This document shows, piece after piece, positions 1-8,617 of a stretch of DNA of 64,000 nt. The stretch's first letter is position 1. The number at the start of each line of letters is the position of its first letter. Origin of the DNA: Pacificispira sp033344895 (GTDB taxonomy: Bacteria; Pseudomonadota; Alphaproteobacteria; UBA8366; Aestuariispiraceae); assembly GCA_965229685.1 (NCBI GenBank), contig OZ245920.1, positions 434,001 through 498,000 on the forward strand, in the 5' to 3' direction. The notes under the pieces were generated by a model. That model did not search any database, was not told the origin of the DNA, and saw only the letters and a list, made by a program, of their open reading frames with translations. A program made the translations under genes and the position numbers.

Positions 1-286
1 CATCTGTGTCGCGCGGGACCGTCTGGCGAAGGCGCTTGGTTCGAAACGCCGTACGGTTGGTGCTCGTGAACTGGAACGCCGCGCGGAATACCGCCGTTCC
101 ATCGTTTCCGCGCGCCCGATTGCCCGCGGCTCGATACTGACCGCGGAGGACATTGATTTCCGTCGGCCCGGCACCGGACTGACCCCGCCATACATCGAAC
201 TGGTGGTTGGCATGCGCGCTGTCCGGGACATCGAAGAGGACAGCCTGTTGACGCTGGCCGATCTGGAAAGTGCCGAGGGCAAGTGA
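1..286 (+). CDS. NeuB/LegI-type nonulosonic acid synthase, C-terminal SAF domain (5' end outside window)
   Basis: Only the last 94 codons are present, reading in the frame that starts at base 2 and stopping with TGA at 284-286. The peptide carries the SAF (antifreeze-like) signature of sialic, legionaminic and pseudaminic acid synthases: RRSIVSARPIARGSILTAED, then RRPGTGLTP and a final VGMRAVRDIEEDSLLTLADL. In this family the SAF domain caps the active site of the partner subunit in a dimer that condenses phosphoenolpyruvate with a 6-carbon amino sugar. A complete PseI-type synthase lies at 18737-19804 and a PtmE-like gene follows closely. This copy is therefore more likely the legionaminic (LegI) or sialic (NeuB) enzyme; that assignment is inference. 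The stop overlaps the next gene's GTG start. Confidence 0.85.
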   Translation, partial: ICVARDRLAKALGSKRRTVGARELERRAEYRRSIVSARPIARGSILTAEDIDFRRPGTGLTPPYIELVVGMRAVRDIEEDSLLTLADLESAEGK

Positions 287-1197
287 GCGGTCGCGATCGC
301 TTGGCCAAAATCGCCTTGTGTAGCGCGGTCTATTCGCAGCCGGCCCATGTTGCCGGGCAGTTTGCCGATGGCGTTGTCGAATTTCTGAGGAATGAACCGG
401 ATTGCGTACTCGCATTTGCGGTTGAGAACGGCACGGATGTTTCAGCCTTTCTGCCGCAGGGTGTGCGGGATTCCAGAGTGCTGACGATCCATGCACCGCC
501 ACAGACATCTCCCGTCGCATTGCGGCGGCTGATGCTGGAGGCGGGCATGTCTTCAGGGGCGGATTGCCTGGTCTTCTGCGACTGTGATGACGTTGTTTCG
601 GAATCCGCGGCAAGTTTGCATCGTCGTGGCCTTCGGGGCGCCGACATCTCATACGGAAATCTGGACCTGATAAACTGGAAGGGGGAGCGGCTGAACCAAT
701 CGCTTTTCGGTGGTGCGCCGGCGTTCCAACGCATTTCAGGCTCGGATTCAATTGCTCAGCGTAATGTCTTCGGACTTTCCAACACTGCGGTTAGATCCTC
801 GGTGTTTGCCGGGGGAATTCCCGAAATACCGCAATCCGTGGTCGCCGTGGACTGGTATCTTTTCACGGTTTTGCTGGATCAAGGGGCTCATGCGGCCTAT
901 GCCGGGGGCTCCGTTGCCAGTTACCGCCAATATGTCGACAACACGCTGGGCGCCTCCGCGGCGGTTTCCAGTGACCAGTTGGCGAAACGACTGACGATTG
1001 CTGAACGGCATTTTCAGGCTCTGCCGGCGACCCGCGCCCGCCAGGAAGCCGAACTTGCGCTTCGCCGCGTGCGGCAGGAACTGGATAAGGAATCGGGGGC
1101 GATCCAAGGAATGATGAGCCTGATGCCGCCGCTCAGAGCCTGGTATGAAGACCTTTTCGGTATCGCGGCGCAGCTTGCGGACCACACTGAGGGTTAA
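283..1197 (+). CDS. Glycosyltransferase-like protein (GT-A fold suspected)
   Basis: 304 residues. The GTG start sits in a GTGA overlap with the preceding synthase gene, with a short AGGG just upstream, so translational coupling is likely. The protein opens with a hydrophobic strand (IALCSAVYSQP) and has a D-C-D-D motif at about residues 100-103 inside VFCDCDDVVSE. This resembles the metal- and nucleotide-binding DxD of GT-A transferases. A conserved-looking VDWYLFTVLLDQGA segment near residue 190 could hold the catalytic region. I recognise no specific family, and the donor and acceptor are unknown. The position directly after a NulO synthase suggests surface glycan assembly. Confidence 0.55.
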   Translation: MSGRDRLAKIALCSAVYSQPAHVAGQFADGVVEFLRNEPDCVLAFAVENGTDVSAFLPQGVRDSRVLTIHAPPQTSPVALRRLMLEAGMSSGADCLVFCDCDDVVSESAASLHRRGLRGADISYGNLDLINWKGERLNQSLFGGAPAFQRISGSDSIAQRNVFGLSNTAVRSSVFAGGIPEIPQSVVAVDWYLFTVLLDQGAHAAYAGGSVASYRQYVDNTLGASAAVSSDQLAKRLTIAERHFQALPATRARQEAELALRRVRQELDKESGAIQGMMSLMPPLRAWYEDLFGIAAQLADHTEG

Positions 1198-1217
1198 AGA
1201 AGAGAGATGCGTTACGC

Positions 1218-2252
1218 ATGGAACTGATCGTCGACATTGCCCCCTTCACCTACCGGTCCGGCACGGATATCCGATCGGTGCTGGAGCGGTTCAACGCCGC
1301 TGCCCGACAGATTGGATGCATTGTCGCGGAGGATGGCGCGCTGATCGGCACTGTAACCGATGGCGACATTCGCAGGGGCATGCTGGCCGGTGCCGTTCTG
1401 GAAGATCCCATCGACCGTTGCATGAACGCGACTCCCTTCGTGCTGAAAGAGGGCGAACACCCGCAGCCGGGCGCATCACGTCGCGAATTTCTTCCTGTTG
1501 TCGACGCAAGTGGTCGCCTGCTGAGTATTTTTGTCGAAACCCTGCCAACTGCCAATCTAGGGCCTTGTCTGGTTATGGCCGGAGGCTTCGGATCCCGAAT
1601 GGGCGACGCGACCCGGCATACGCCGAAGCCGTTGTTGGAGCTGAACGGACGACCAATTCTCGATCATATCCTCGAAAGGGTCGAGGCGGCGGGACATAAA
1701 TCGATCTACATCTCGACATACTATCTTTCGGACAAAATCGAAGGTTTTATCGAGTCTCGGTCCAATTCGGCCGATGTTCACATTGTCAATGAGGCCAAGA
1801 AATTGGGAACGGCGGGAGCCGTTGGTCTTCTCGCCGATGCTGGCGATGCGCCGCTGACCATGCTGAACGGTGATGTTGTAACCAATATCGATCTCAAGGC
1901 GTTCCGGGATTACCATGATCGACACGCCTTGGATGCGACGATAGCGGTGGCCCGCTACGAGCATGAAATTCCCTACGGGGTAGTTCGTCAGAGCCCCGAA
2001 GGTCTGTTTACCGGCATCGAAGAGAAGCCGACTGTTCGTCACTTCGTTTCCGCGGGAATCTATTGTCTTTCGGCTGATGTTCGATCCCTGGTACCGAAAG
2101 ATGTTCCGATGGACATGCCGGAACTGTTGAACGAGGCACGCAGCTTGGGCATGAAGGTCGGACTGTTTCCAATCCATGAATACTGGCGTGACGTGGGACG
2201 GCCAAGCGATCTTAGCCGGGCCCGGGACGATATGATGTCGGCGCCGAAATGA
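1218..2252 (+). CDS. ptmE: CBS-domain sugar-1-phosphate nucleotidyltransferase (PtmE-like)
   Basis: 344 residues. Residues 1-110 look like a CBS pair (IVAEDGALIGTVTDGDIRRG, then FLPVVDASGRLLSIF). Residues 117-344 are a GT-A-type nucleotidyltransferase with the activating loop MAGGFGSRM at about 120-128, followed by TPKPLLELNGRPILDHIL, the metal motif LNGDV and IEEKP. The same CBS plus nucleotidyltransferase order occurs in Campylobacter PtmE, the glucosamine-1-phosphate guanylyltransferase that starts the GDP-sugar route to legionaminic acid. LegB at 32312-33325 and a NeuB/LegI-type synthase at the window start fit that role. A heptose-1-phosphate or other sugar nucleotidyltransferase remains possible. 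A purine-rich AAGAAGAGAG precedes the ATG. Confidence 0.75.
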   Translation: MELIVDIAPFTYRSGTDIRSVLERFNAAARQIGCIVAEDGALIGTVTDGDIRRGMLAGAVLEDPIDRCMNATPFVLKEGEHPQPGASRREFLPVVDASGRLLSIFVETLPTANLGPCLVMAGGFGSRMGDATRHTPKPLLELNGRPILDHILERVEAAGHKSIYISTYYLSDKIEGFIESRSNSADVHIVNEAKKLGTAGAVGLLADAGDAPLTMLNGDVVTNIDLKAFRDYHDRHALDATIAVARYEHEIPYGVVRQSPEGLFTGIEEKPTVRHFVSAGIYCLSADVRSLVPKDVPMDMPELLNEARSLGMKVGLFPIHEYWRDVGRPSDLSRARDDMMSAPK

Positions 2253-2439
2253 CGTCGGACCGGGATTTGCGCCGTCAAAACAGTTGGCTAATCCAGCGAT
2301 GTCTTGTAGGCAGCAGTCGTGGCCGACGGCACCGGTGACCAGTATCCCCGTTTCCCCATGAGGGTATGACCCTTCAAGGTATTTCCTTCCGTCACTGCAG
2401 GGCGGAGGGGCCTTTCTGCAAGTATCAGGAGAAACACCG

Positions 2440-3471
2440 TTGACCAATTTCGATTCCTCCGAAGTAGAACTGACCGGAAAGAAAATTCTGATCACCGGCG
2501 GTACCGGATCGTTCGGCCGCGCATTCGTGCGTCACGTCTTGGATCATCATGATCCGGACCGGGTGATTGTGTTTTCCCGGGATGAGGACAAGCAATACCT
2601 GATGGCGAGTGAGTTCGGTTTCGACTTTACCGGTACGCACAACACAAAATTGCGGTTCTTCATTGGCGATGTGCGTGACCGAGAGCGCCTGGAAATGGCG
2701 ATGCGGGATGTCGATGTGGTGGTTCATGCCGCCGCTCTGAAACATGTCCCGACGGCCGAATACAATCCCATGGAATGCATTCGAACCAACGTGCATGGCG
2801 CCGAAAATGTAGTCAACGCGGCGCTGACCTGCGAGGTGGAGAAGGTGCTCGCGCTGTCCACGGACAAAGCGGTTAACCCGATCAATCTTTACGGCGCGAG
2901 CAAACTGGCGGCCGACAAGATTTTTATCGCAGCGAATAACCTGAGCGGTACCAGACCGACTCGGTTCAGCGTCGTGCGGTACGGGAACGTGCTGGGCTCA
3001 CGCGGCAGTGTAGTTCCATTTTTTCAGCGGCTCATCGAGAGTGGCAGCGATCATTTGCCCATTACGGACGAGCGCATGACACGGTTCTGGATCACTCTGG
3101 ATCAGGGGGTGGCCTTTGTCCTGTCCAGCATAGGCCGCATGTTCGGCGGTGAGATCTTCGTCCCTAAGCTGCCGAGCATGAAGATCACCGATATGGCAAA
3201 GGCCCTGGCCCCCGATCTGCCGACGCGAACGGTGGGGATACGACCTGGCGAAAAGCTTCATGAACTCATGCTGACCGAAGACGAGTCTCGGGTCGCCTAT
3301 GATCTGGGTGACCGATATCTCATCGCGCCGGAAATCGCCTTTACGAAATCTGTGGAAGATTCCCTGCAGGGATTGGAACGGTTGCCGGAAGGATATCGAT
3401 ACGCAAGCGACAGCAACGATGAATGGCTCTCGCCGGCGGCACTCAAGGCATTAATCCAGTCCGGGAAGTAA
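2440..3471 (+). CDS. pseB: UDP-N-acetylglucosamine 4,6-dehydratase (inverting), PseB
   Basis: 343 residues, an extended short-chain dehydrogenase. It shows the NAD(P)-binding GGTGSFG near residues 20-26, the AAALKHVP segment, and the dehydratase catalytic set TDK at 141-143 with Tyr151 and Lys155 (NLYGASK). PseB converts UDP-GlcNAc to the 4-keto-6-deoxy L-arabino sugar, the first step to pseudaminic acid. The start is an unusual TTG at 2440, supported by a strong AGGAG 7 bases upstream and no closer in-frame ATG. PseC follows after 10 bases. A 187-base gap, the longest in the glycan run, lies upstream and may hold a promoter. Confidence 0.93.
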   Translation: MTNFDSSEVELTGKKILITGGTGSFGRAFVRHVLDHHDPDRVIVFSRDEDKQYLMASEFGFDFTGTHNTKLRFFIGDVRDRERLEMAMRDVDVVVHAAALKHVPTAEYNPMECIRTNVHGAENVVNAALTCEVEKVLALSTDKAVNPINLYGASKLAADKIFIAANNLSGTRPTRFSVVRYGNVLGSRGSVVPFFQRLIESGSDHLPITDERMTRFWITLDQGVAFVLSSIGRMFGGEIFVPKLPSMKITDMAKALAPDLPTRTVGIRPGEKLHELMLTEDESRVAYDLGDRYLIAPEIAFTKSVEDSLQGLERLPEGYRYASDSNDEWLSPAALKALIQSGK

Positions 3472-3481
3472 GGCGCCCTTC

Positions 3482-4702
3482 ATGATACCCTATGGTCGGC
3501 AACAGATCGACGAAGACGATATCGCTGCGGTTACCGCGGTTCTGCGGTCGGACTTCTTGACCACGGGCCCTGCTGTCGACGCATTTGAAGCAGCTCTGGC
3601 GGATGTGTGTTCCACGGAGCACGCCGTCGTTTGCAGCAATGGAACCGCGGCGCTCTATATGGCGTCGAAGGCGCTGGGGCTAGGAGACGGGGACGTAGTC
3701 ATCGTTCCCGCAATCACATTCCTGGCGACGTCTTCCGCGCCATTCCTGGCCGGCTCGGAAATTGTTTTCTCCGATGTCGATCCGGAGACGGGTTTGATGC
3801 GGCCGGAAGACCTGGAAACGGCGATCATTGCCGCCGGCAGGCGCTTTCCCGACAAGCGGGTGGCAGCGGCATTTGTCGTACAACTCAATGGGCAATCTGC
3901 GGATATGCCGGGCCTCAAAACGATATGCGATCGCGAAAATTTGGCACTTGTCGAAGACGCCTGTCATGCGCTCGGCGGCCTGACCAGATGCTTCGACGAT
4001 CCTGAGGCGAATGGTGCCGACAGCCGCATTGGCGATACCCGTTGGTCGGACCTGGCCTGTTTTTCCTTCCACCCCGTGAAAACGATTGCGATGGGCGAAG
4101 GCGGTGCCGTCACGACGCGGGACGCGGAAATGGCCGAACGTCTGCGTCTGCACAGAAATCACGGAATGGAACGAAATCCGCAACGCTGGGTTCGGGAAAA
4201 TCAGGGGTTTGCGCGGAACGGAGAGGCCAATCCATGGTATTATGAACTCACGGAGCCTGGGTTCAACTTTAGGGCCCCGGATATACTCTGTGCGTTGGGG
4301 ACGAGCCAATTGCGACGTCTCTCCGGCTTCGTCTCGGATAGGGCGGCCCTGTTTGCGCGATATCAGGAAAGATTGGAAAATCTGAATCAGCCGGTGCAGG
4401 CGCCGGCGGTGGTGCCTTGGGGGCGGCCGGCATGGCACCTTTGCGCGGCCCGGGTTGATTTCGATTCGATTGAGCGTGACCGGGGGGCGGTCATGCGCGA
4501 CCTGTCGCGCCAGTTCGGGATCGGTACCCAAGTCCACTATATTCCGCTGCATCGGCAACCGTTCTGGGCCGACCGTTACGGTCCGCAAGACCTGCCCGGC
4601 GCGGATCGATACTACAGCAGGGCATTGTCTCTACCGCTGTTCGTAGGAATGAATGAAAGCGACGTGGATCGCGTCGTGGATGCGTTGGCCAAGGCCCTCT
4701 GA
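3482..4702 (+). CDS. pseC: UDP-4-amino-4,6-dideoxy-N-acetyl-beta-L-altrosamine transaminase, PseC
   Basis: 406 residues, a DegT/DnrJ/EryC1-family PLP enzyme. Visible landmarks are CSNGTAALYMA, VPAITFLATSS, the VEDACHALGG aspartate that pairs with the PLP ring nitrogen, and the Schiff-base lysine at about 200 in FSFHPVKTIAMGEGG. PseC adds an amino group at C4 of the PseB product using glutamate. The opening MIPYGRQQIDEDDI is typical of PseC. It directly follows pseB, as in most pseudaminic loci. Length is normal for the family. Confidence 0.93.
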   Translation: MIPYGRQQIDEDDIAAVTAVLRSDFLTTGPAVDAFEAALADVCSTEHAVVCSNGTAALYMASKALGLGDGDVVIVPAITFLATSSAPFLAGSEIVFSDVDPETGLMRPEDLETAIIAAGRRFPDKRVAAAFVVQLNGQSADMPGLKTICDRENLALVEDACHALGGLTRCFDDPEANGADSRIGDTRWSDLACFSFHPVKTIAMGEGGAVTTRDAEMAERLRLHRNHGMERNPQRWVRENQGFARNGEANPWYYELTEPGFNFRAPDILCALGTSQLRRLSGFVSDRAALFARYQERLENLNQPVQAPAVVPWGRPAWHLCAARVDFDSIERDRGAVMRDLSRQFGIGTQVHYIPLHRQPFWADRYGPQDLPGADRYYSRALSLPLFVGMNESDVDRVVDALAKAL

Positions 4703-4703
4703 A

Positions 4704-6692
4704 ATGGAGGAGACATTTTCGTTCGAGAATGTCGACATCGTCGCGATCATCGAGTCGATGGAGGCCGTCCAGCATACACTTCGTAGATTCGACGGACGAA
4801 GACTGCTTTTCGTAACAACCAATCCGTATGTTCTGGAGTGTTGTGCGAAGCAGGGGATCAGGGCCGCCGCGCTGGATGGACCGACCAAACAATCGGACGC
4901 GGACCGGGTTGGATACGCCACGGTAGACGCGACATTGTTTGCACGAGAGCGGCTCGATGCCCGTTTGACGGAGATTGCGGATGCGCCGTTGCTCTGGGCC
5001 CTTGTTCTAGGCCTTCAGCGTGCCCTGACTTTCTACCTTTACAAGGCGATGCTTCTGGCACCGTTACTGGACCAGGCCCGTGCCGAAGGCGTTGAAATTG
5101 TCGCGGTCGGCAGTGTGTCGGATACACCGGTTCAGGGGTTCCGTGTGGTTCCGGATAGGTTTGACACGCTTTTCGCCGTCCTGGCCTCCCGGCTTGATAT
5201 CCCGGTTGAGCCATTTGTGGCGCAGAGACCGTCCGGCGCTATGGAAACGGGCGATTTTCTTCGTCCCAGCTTCTGGACCCGATGTGTAACCTTGATGAAC
5301 GCGCCGCTGACCAGTCTTGCGTTCCGGCTGTTCAAGCGCCTCTACGGGGGACGTACGATCCGGCTGCGCCCTGCCGTCGGTGGTAGAAACACTCTGATAC
5401 TGAATCAGAGCAACGAGTTGGTCGAAGAGTTGTTTCTCGCCGAACTATGCCGCAGGCGGATCGTGTTCAAAGACTTTCGGCGTCGGCCGCGCGGCTCGGA
5501 TTCAAATGGGGCCGGTTGCCCCGACCTACAGTTTCTGCGACCGGAGTTGGAGCGAGCGTTCCTGGATGGATGGCGCGAGCAGGGGCTGGCGGTCACGGAC
5601 CCTGTTCTTGCCGCAGTTGGCATTGTCGCGGAAAGAACGGTGGAAGCTCTGAAGCATGGTGTTGCACGCGTGCGTGAGATCACCTCGGATGTCGACCGTA
5701 CTGTTGGTCGTCTGGGGCGCAATGTTACCATTGTGAACGCCAACAACAGCCCAGAGGAACGGCTGCTTCGCCATATCTGCCGCCAGCGGAACATCGCCTG
5801 TGTGAACTTGGAGCATGGCATCGCGCCGGGGCTCAGCCCGTTGCACAAGGCGATCTCCAAGATGGACAACGAGAGCGGCGTTCGTGAATTTCTGTTCTAT
5901 ACGCCTGCCCAGAAGGAATTGGCCTCCGCGCATATTCCGGAGGCCGAGCGGGAGGGGCCTTGGAGTGCCGTTGTCGGGGTGCCGTCACTGGTGCGATCGA
6001 TCAAGGTGAAATGGCTGCAGCGTACATTGCAGCGGATGGCACTCGGCACACGCGGTCGTGTGATCTGCTGGTGTACAGGTCTGTATCCGAACAACTTTCA
6101 ATTCTTGCCGCATTATTGGCGGGATAGTCACTATCACCGTTTGCGCAAGGCGGTTGTGCACGAAGTGCTTTCTGGGATCGACGGACGGGTGCTTTTCAAG
6201 CTCTATCCCACCTATCGCTATACGGATCCGGATCCATTTTCGGATATGGAAGACCTCCCGGCAAACTTTCGGATCGAACAGTTTACCGATTTCCGCAACA
6301 TGCGCGCAGCGGTGGACGTGCTGATCGTGGACGGACCCGGCAGTATCCTGTCCTGGGCCTGGAGTGCACGTGTGCCACTGATTTATCTGGAAACCGGCAT
6401 GTACGTCCTGAGCGATCCGTTCCGGGCGGCTTTGGAGAAAGCGGCCTTTGTCGTCGATTGCAGGGAGCCGGATTGGATCGCCGAAATGAAGGCGCTGCTA
6501 ACAATGGATCACAAGGAATTGCAGGCAGAATATCATCGCCGGCGGAGTGCAGCCTCATCGGTAGAAGCCCATTACATCTTTGGCCCGGCCGACCATCGCC
6601 GTCGCAGGTTCAACGAGTTTATCGCAAGGCGTGACCTGCCCCGCGTTCCCGGGGCACAGTCGGCGTTTGGCACCGGCGCTACGGGAGAATGA
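4704..6692 (+). CDS. Unrecognised 662-residue glycan-locus protein, possibly a GT-B-type transferase
   Basis: The frame is open from 4653, but the ATG at 4704, one base after the pseC stop, avoids a long overlap; it would give 662 residues. No family is recognised with confidence. The N-terminal third has alternating hydrophobic strands (RLLFVTTNPYVLECC) and one amphipathic stretch around FYLYKAMLLAPLLDQA. The C-terminal half resembles the nucleotide-binding half of GT-B glycosyltransferases or glycerophosphotransferases: VNLEHGIAPGLSP, a strand-turn at RVICWCTGLYPNNF, LFKLYPTYRY, and DVLIVDGPGSILSWAWSARV followed by PLIYLETG. It could attach a nonulosonic acid to its acceptor, but this is inference from location only. 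Confidence 0.45.
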   Translation: MEETFSFENVDIVAIIESMEAVQHTLRRFDGRRLLFVTTNPYVLECCAKQGIRAAALDGPTKQSDADRVGYATVDATLFARERLDARLTEIADAPLLWALVLGLQRALTFYLYKAMLLAPLLDQARAEGVEIVAVGSVSDTPVQGFRVVPDRFDTLFAVLASRLDIPVEPFVAQRPSGAMETGDFLRPSFWTRCVTLMNAPLTSLAFRLFKRLYGGRTIRLRPAVGGRNTLILNQSNELVEELFLAELCRRRIVFKDFRRRPRGSDSNGAGCPDLQFLRPELERAFLDGWREQGLAVTDPVLAAVGIVAERTVEALKHGVARVREITSDVDRTVGRLGRNVTIVNANNSPEERLLRHICRQRNIACVNLEHGIAPGLSPLHKAISKMDNESGVREFLFYTPAQKELASAHIPEAEREGPWSAVVGVPSLVRSIKVKWLQRTLQRMALGTRGRVICWCTGLYPNNFQFLPHYWRDSHYHRLRKAVVHEVLSGIDGRVLFKLYPTYRYTDPDPFSDMEDLPANFRIEQFTDFRNMRAAVDVLIVDGPGSILSWAWSARVPLIYLETGMYVLSDPFRAALEKAAFVVDCREPDWIAEMKALLTMDHKELQAEYHRRRSAASSVEAHYIFGPADHRRRRFNEFIARRDLPRVPGAQSAFGTGATGE

Positions 6693-6791
6693 TTTGTTCG
6701 TTGCACGATGCGACTGCCGATTCGTACCGGGGCCTGATCGGCCGCTACCGGGCGGTTCCCTGCGCATCTTCGAAACACTCAGGGTAAGTTG

Positions 6792-7382
6792 ATGACGAAT
6801 TCCTATTCCGAAGTTTTGGAAGCGGGACTGGTAACCCTCCGTCGCTATCGTGTTGAGGATGTCGGCGAAGATTACCTTCGCTGGATGCAGGACCCCGAGG
6901 TTACGCATTTTATTCAGGCCCGGTTCGACCACCACGACCTGGAATCACTGCGCAGTTTCGTAGCGGGGTTTGACCATAAGGACCGCTTCATTTTTGCGAT
7001 CCACGACAGAGAAACGCAGCACCGTATCGGCACCTTCACGCTCCGTATCAATCCCGTTCACCGATTCTCAAGCATCGGTTATCTGATCGGGGAGAAGGCA
7101 TATTGGCGCGGTGCTTACGCACTGGATGCTTGCCGGGCTGCCCTGGACTTTGTGTTTTTCGAACGCAAGGTGCGAAAGGTCGTCGAACCGACGACGGAGA
7201 ACCATCTTGCATCGAACTTCAACTTCAAGAGGTTGGGGTTCACCATGGTGGCGAAAATTCCTGACCTTTACTGGGGCGACGGCAAATATCAGGCCGCCAC
7301 CTATTGGGCGATTTCAGTGGAGGAATGGGCCGCGCGCCGCGGACGGCCTGTTCCGGAAATCCCAACGCCCGAACGGGACTGA
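6792..7382 (+). CDS. GNAT-family N-acetyltransferase
   Basis: 196 residues from the ATG at 6792; a TTG one codon upstream is also in frame, and AGGG lies just before it. The protein has the order of RimJ/RimL-type GNAT acyltransferases: VTLRRYRVEDVGEDYLRWM, then DPEVTHFIQ, the core strand RIGTFTLRINPVHRFSSIGY, an acyl-CoA loop around EKAYWRGAYALDA, and NHLASNFNFKRLGF. It probably acylates an amino-sugar nucleotide in the nonulosonic pathways (a LegH- or PseH-like step). A second GNAT domain is fused to PseG at 17185-18735, so the two may serve different precursors or acyl donors. It sits 99 bases after the preceding gene, one of the larger gaps here. Confidence 0.75.
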   Translation: MTNSYSEVLEAGLVTLRRYRVEDVGEDYLRWMQDPEVTHFIQARFDHHDLESLRSFVAGFDHKDRFIFAIHDRETQHRIGTFTLRINPVHRFSSIGYLIGEKAYWRGAYALDACRAALDFVFFERKVRKVVEPTTENHLASNFNFKRLGFTMVAKIPDLYWGDGKYQAATYWAISVEEWAARRGRPVPEIPTPERD

Positions 7383-7414
7383 CGGAGCGGAATCGGTACG
7401 ATGGGATACGGTCG

Positions 7415-8617
7415 ATGAGCGAACTGCCGGTTAAAGGGCAAAGTGCGGAGCTTGTGATTGATGTGACCGCCGACCTGCTGGAGCGGTTTGCGTCCTACAG
7501 CGGCGACCGCAATCCGATGCATTTCGATGATTCCTTCGCTCGCGCCCGAGGGCTGGGCGGACGTGTTGCCCACGGCATGTCCTATGCAGCATTTATCTCT
7601 ACGCTGATCGGACAGCATCTGCCTGGCCCCGGCGCACTCTGGCTATCGCAATCGATACGTTTTCTGGCTCCTGTTGAAGTTGGGGAGACGGTGCGGCTCA
7701 GGGCCGAAGTCGAATCCGTTTCTCAGTCGGCGCGGACCGTGGATCTGAAACTTAGTGCCGACGTGAAGGATCGTGGCGCGGTGATGCAGGGCGCGGCGAC
7801 TGTAATGGTGCCATCGACCGATGCGTCCCCGTTGCGCTCAGGGCGCCCGAGCACCCAGCTGAGAATTGACGGTGGACCAGTGGCTTTTCTGTTCGGCGGC
7901 GCCAGTGCGCTGGGACGTTCCGTCGCGTCACGGCTGGCCGGTGAGGGATGGAGTGTTGCGTTGTTTGGCCGCCGGGGCGGTGATCTGACATCCCTGGTCA
8001 ATGAAATGGAAGAGGCGGGGGGCGGCATAGGCGCGGCCAGCTTCACCTGCGATCTGACCGACAGCGATAGTGTCGCGGCTGCCTGTGAAGATGCAAGGAA
8101 GGCGTTCGGGGTGCCTTCGGCGCTGTTTCATTGCGCCAGCGCACCCCTTGCGCGGTCAGGGATATTGGAAACCGACGCGGCCACCTTCGACGCGCATCTG
8201 GCCGTCCAGCTTCATGGAACAAAGGCGATTGTCGATGCCTGCGCGGGAAATATGATAGAGGCCGGTGGCGGCAGCCTGACTTTCATTGGTTCCAGCGCTG
8301 CACGAGGGGCACCGCCGGACGGGCTTTCCGCCTATGCGGCAGCCAAATCCGCGGCGGCCTCTTATATTCGCTCCGTCGCACTCGAACTTGGCCCGAAAGG
8401 CCTGCGGGCGAATGTGTTGTCTCCGGACTTTCTCGAGACGCGCCTGACCAACCATGTTCCGGACCGCACCAGGAAACTGGCCGCGGCCAAGTCACCGCTG
8501 CGCCGCCTGGCGACTGTGGACGAAGTTGCTGCGTTCGCCGTTTTCATTGCGGGCCCCGGGGCGGCCTATCTGAACGGTGAAGACATATTGCTGGATGGCG
8601 GGCAGAAGATGCTATGA
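7415..8617 (+). CDS. MaoC-like hydratase fused to a short-chain dehydrogenase
   Basis: The frame is open from 7304, but the ATG at 7415 clears the upstream GNAT gene and gives 400 residues. Residues 1-140 are a MaoC hot-dog domain with the hydratase-2 signature: Asp31 and His36 in SGDRNPMHFDD, then GRVAHGMSYAAFISTLIG. Residues from about 152 form a Rossmann-fold SDR with FLFGGASALGRSVASRL, a catalytic Tyr-x3-Lys in YAAAKSAAASYIRS, and the family ending NGEDILLDGG. Together the domains could perform hydration/dehydration and keto reduction on an acyl thioester. The 4-base overlap with fkbH and the nearby ACP suggest the substrate is carried on that ACP. The fusion is uncommon. Confidence 0.8.
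   Translation: MSELPVKGQSAELVIDVTADLLERFASYSGDRNPMHFDDSFARARGLGGRVAHGMSYAAFISTLIGQHLPGPGALWLSQSIRFLAPVEVGETVRLRAEVESVSQSARTVDLKLSADVKDRGAVMQGAATVMVPSTDASPLRSGRPSTQLRIDGGPVAFLFGGASALGRSVASRLAGEGWSVALFGRRGGDLTSLVNEMEEAGGGIGAASFTCDLTDSDSVAAACEDARKAFGVPSALFHCASAPLARSGILETDAATFDAHLAVQLHGTKAIVDACAGNMIEAGGGSLTFIGSSAARGAPPDGLSAYAAAKSAAASYIRSVALELGPKGLRANVLSPDFLETRLTNHVPDRTRKLAAAKSPLRRLATVDEVAAFAVFIAGPGAAYLNGEDILLDGGQKML

Noticed and set aside
4653..4703. Longer start for the 662-residue protein
   Set aside because: The start at 4653 would overlap the pseC coding end by 50 bases; the ATG at 4704 begins just after the pseC stop and fits the tight spacing of the run.
7304..7414. Longer start for the MaoC-SDR fusion
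   Set aside because: The added residues lie over the end of the GNAT gene and do not resemble a MaoC N-terminus; ATG 7415 fits.
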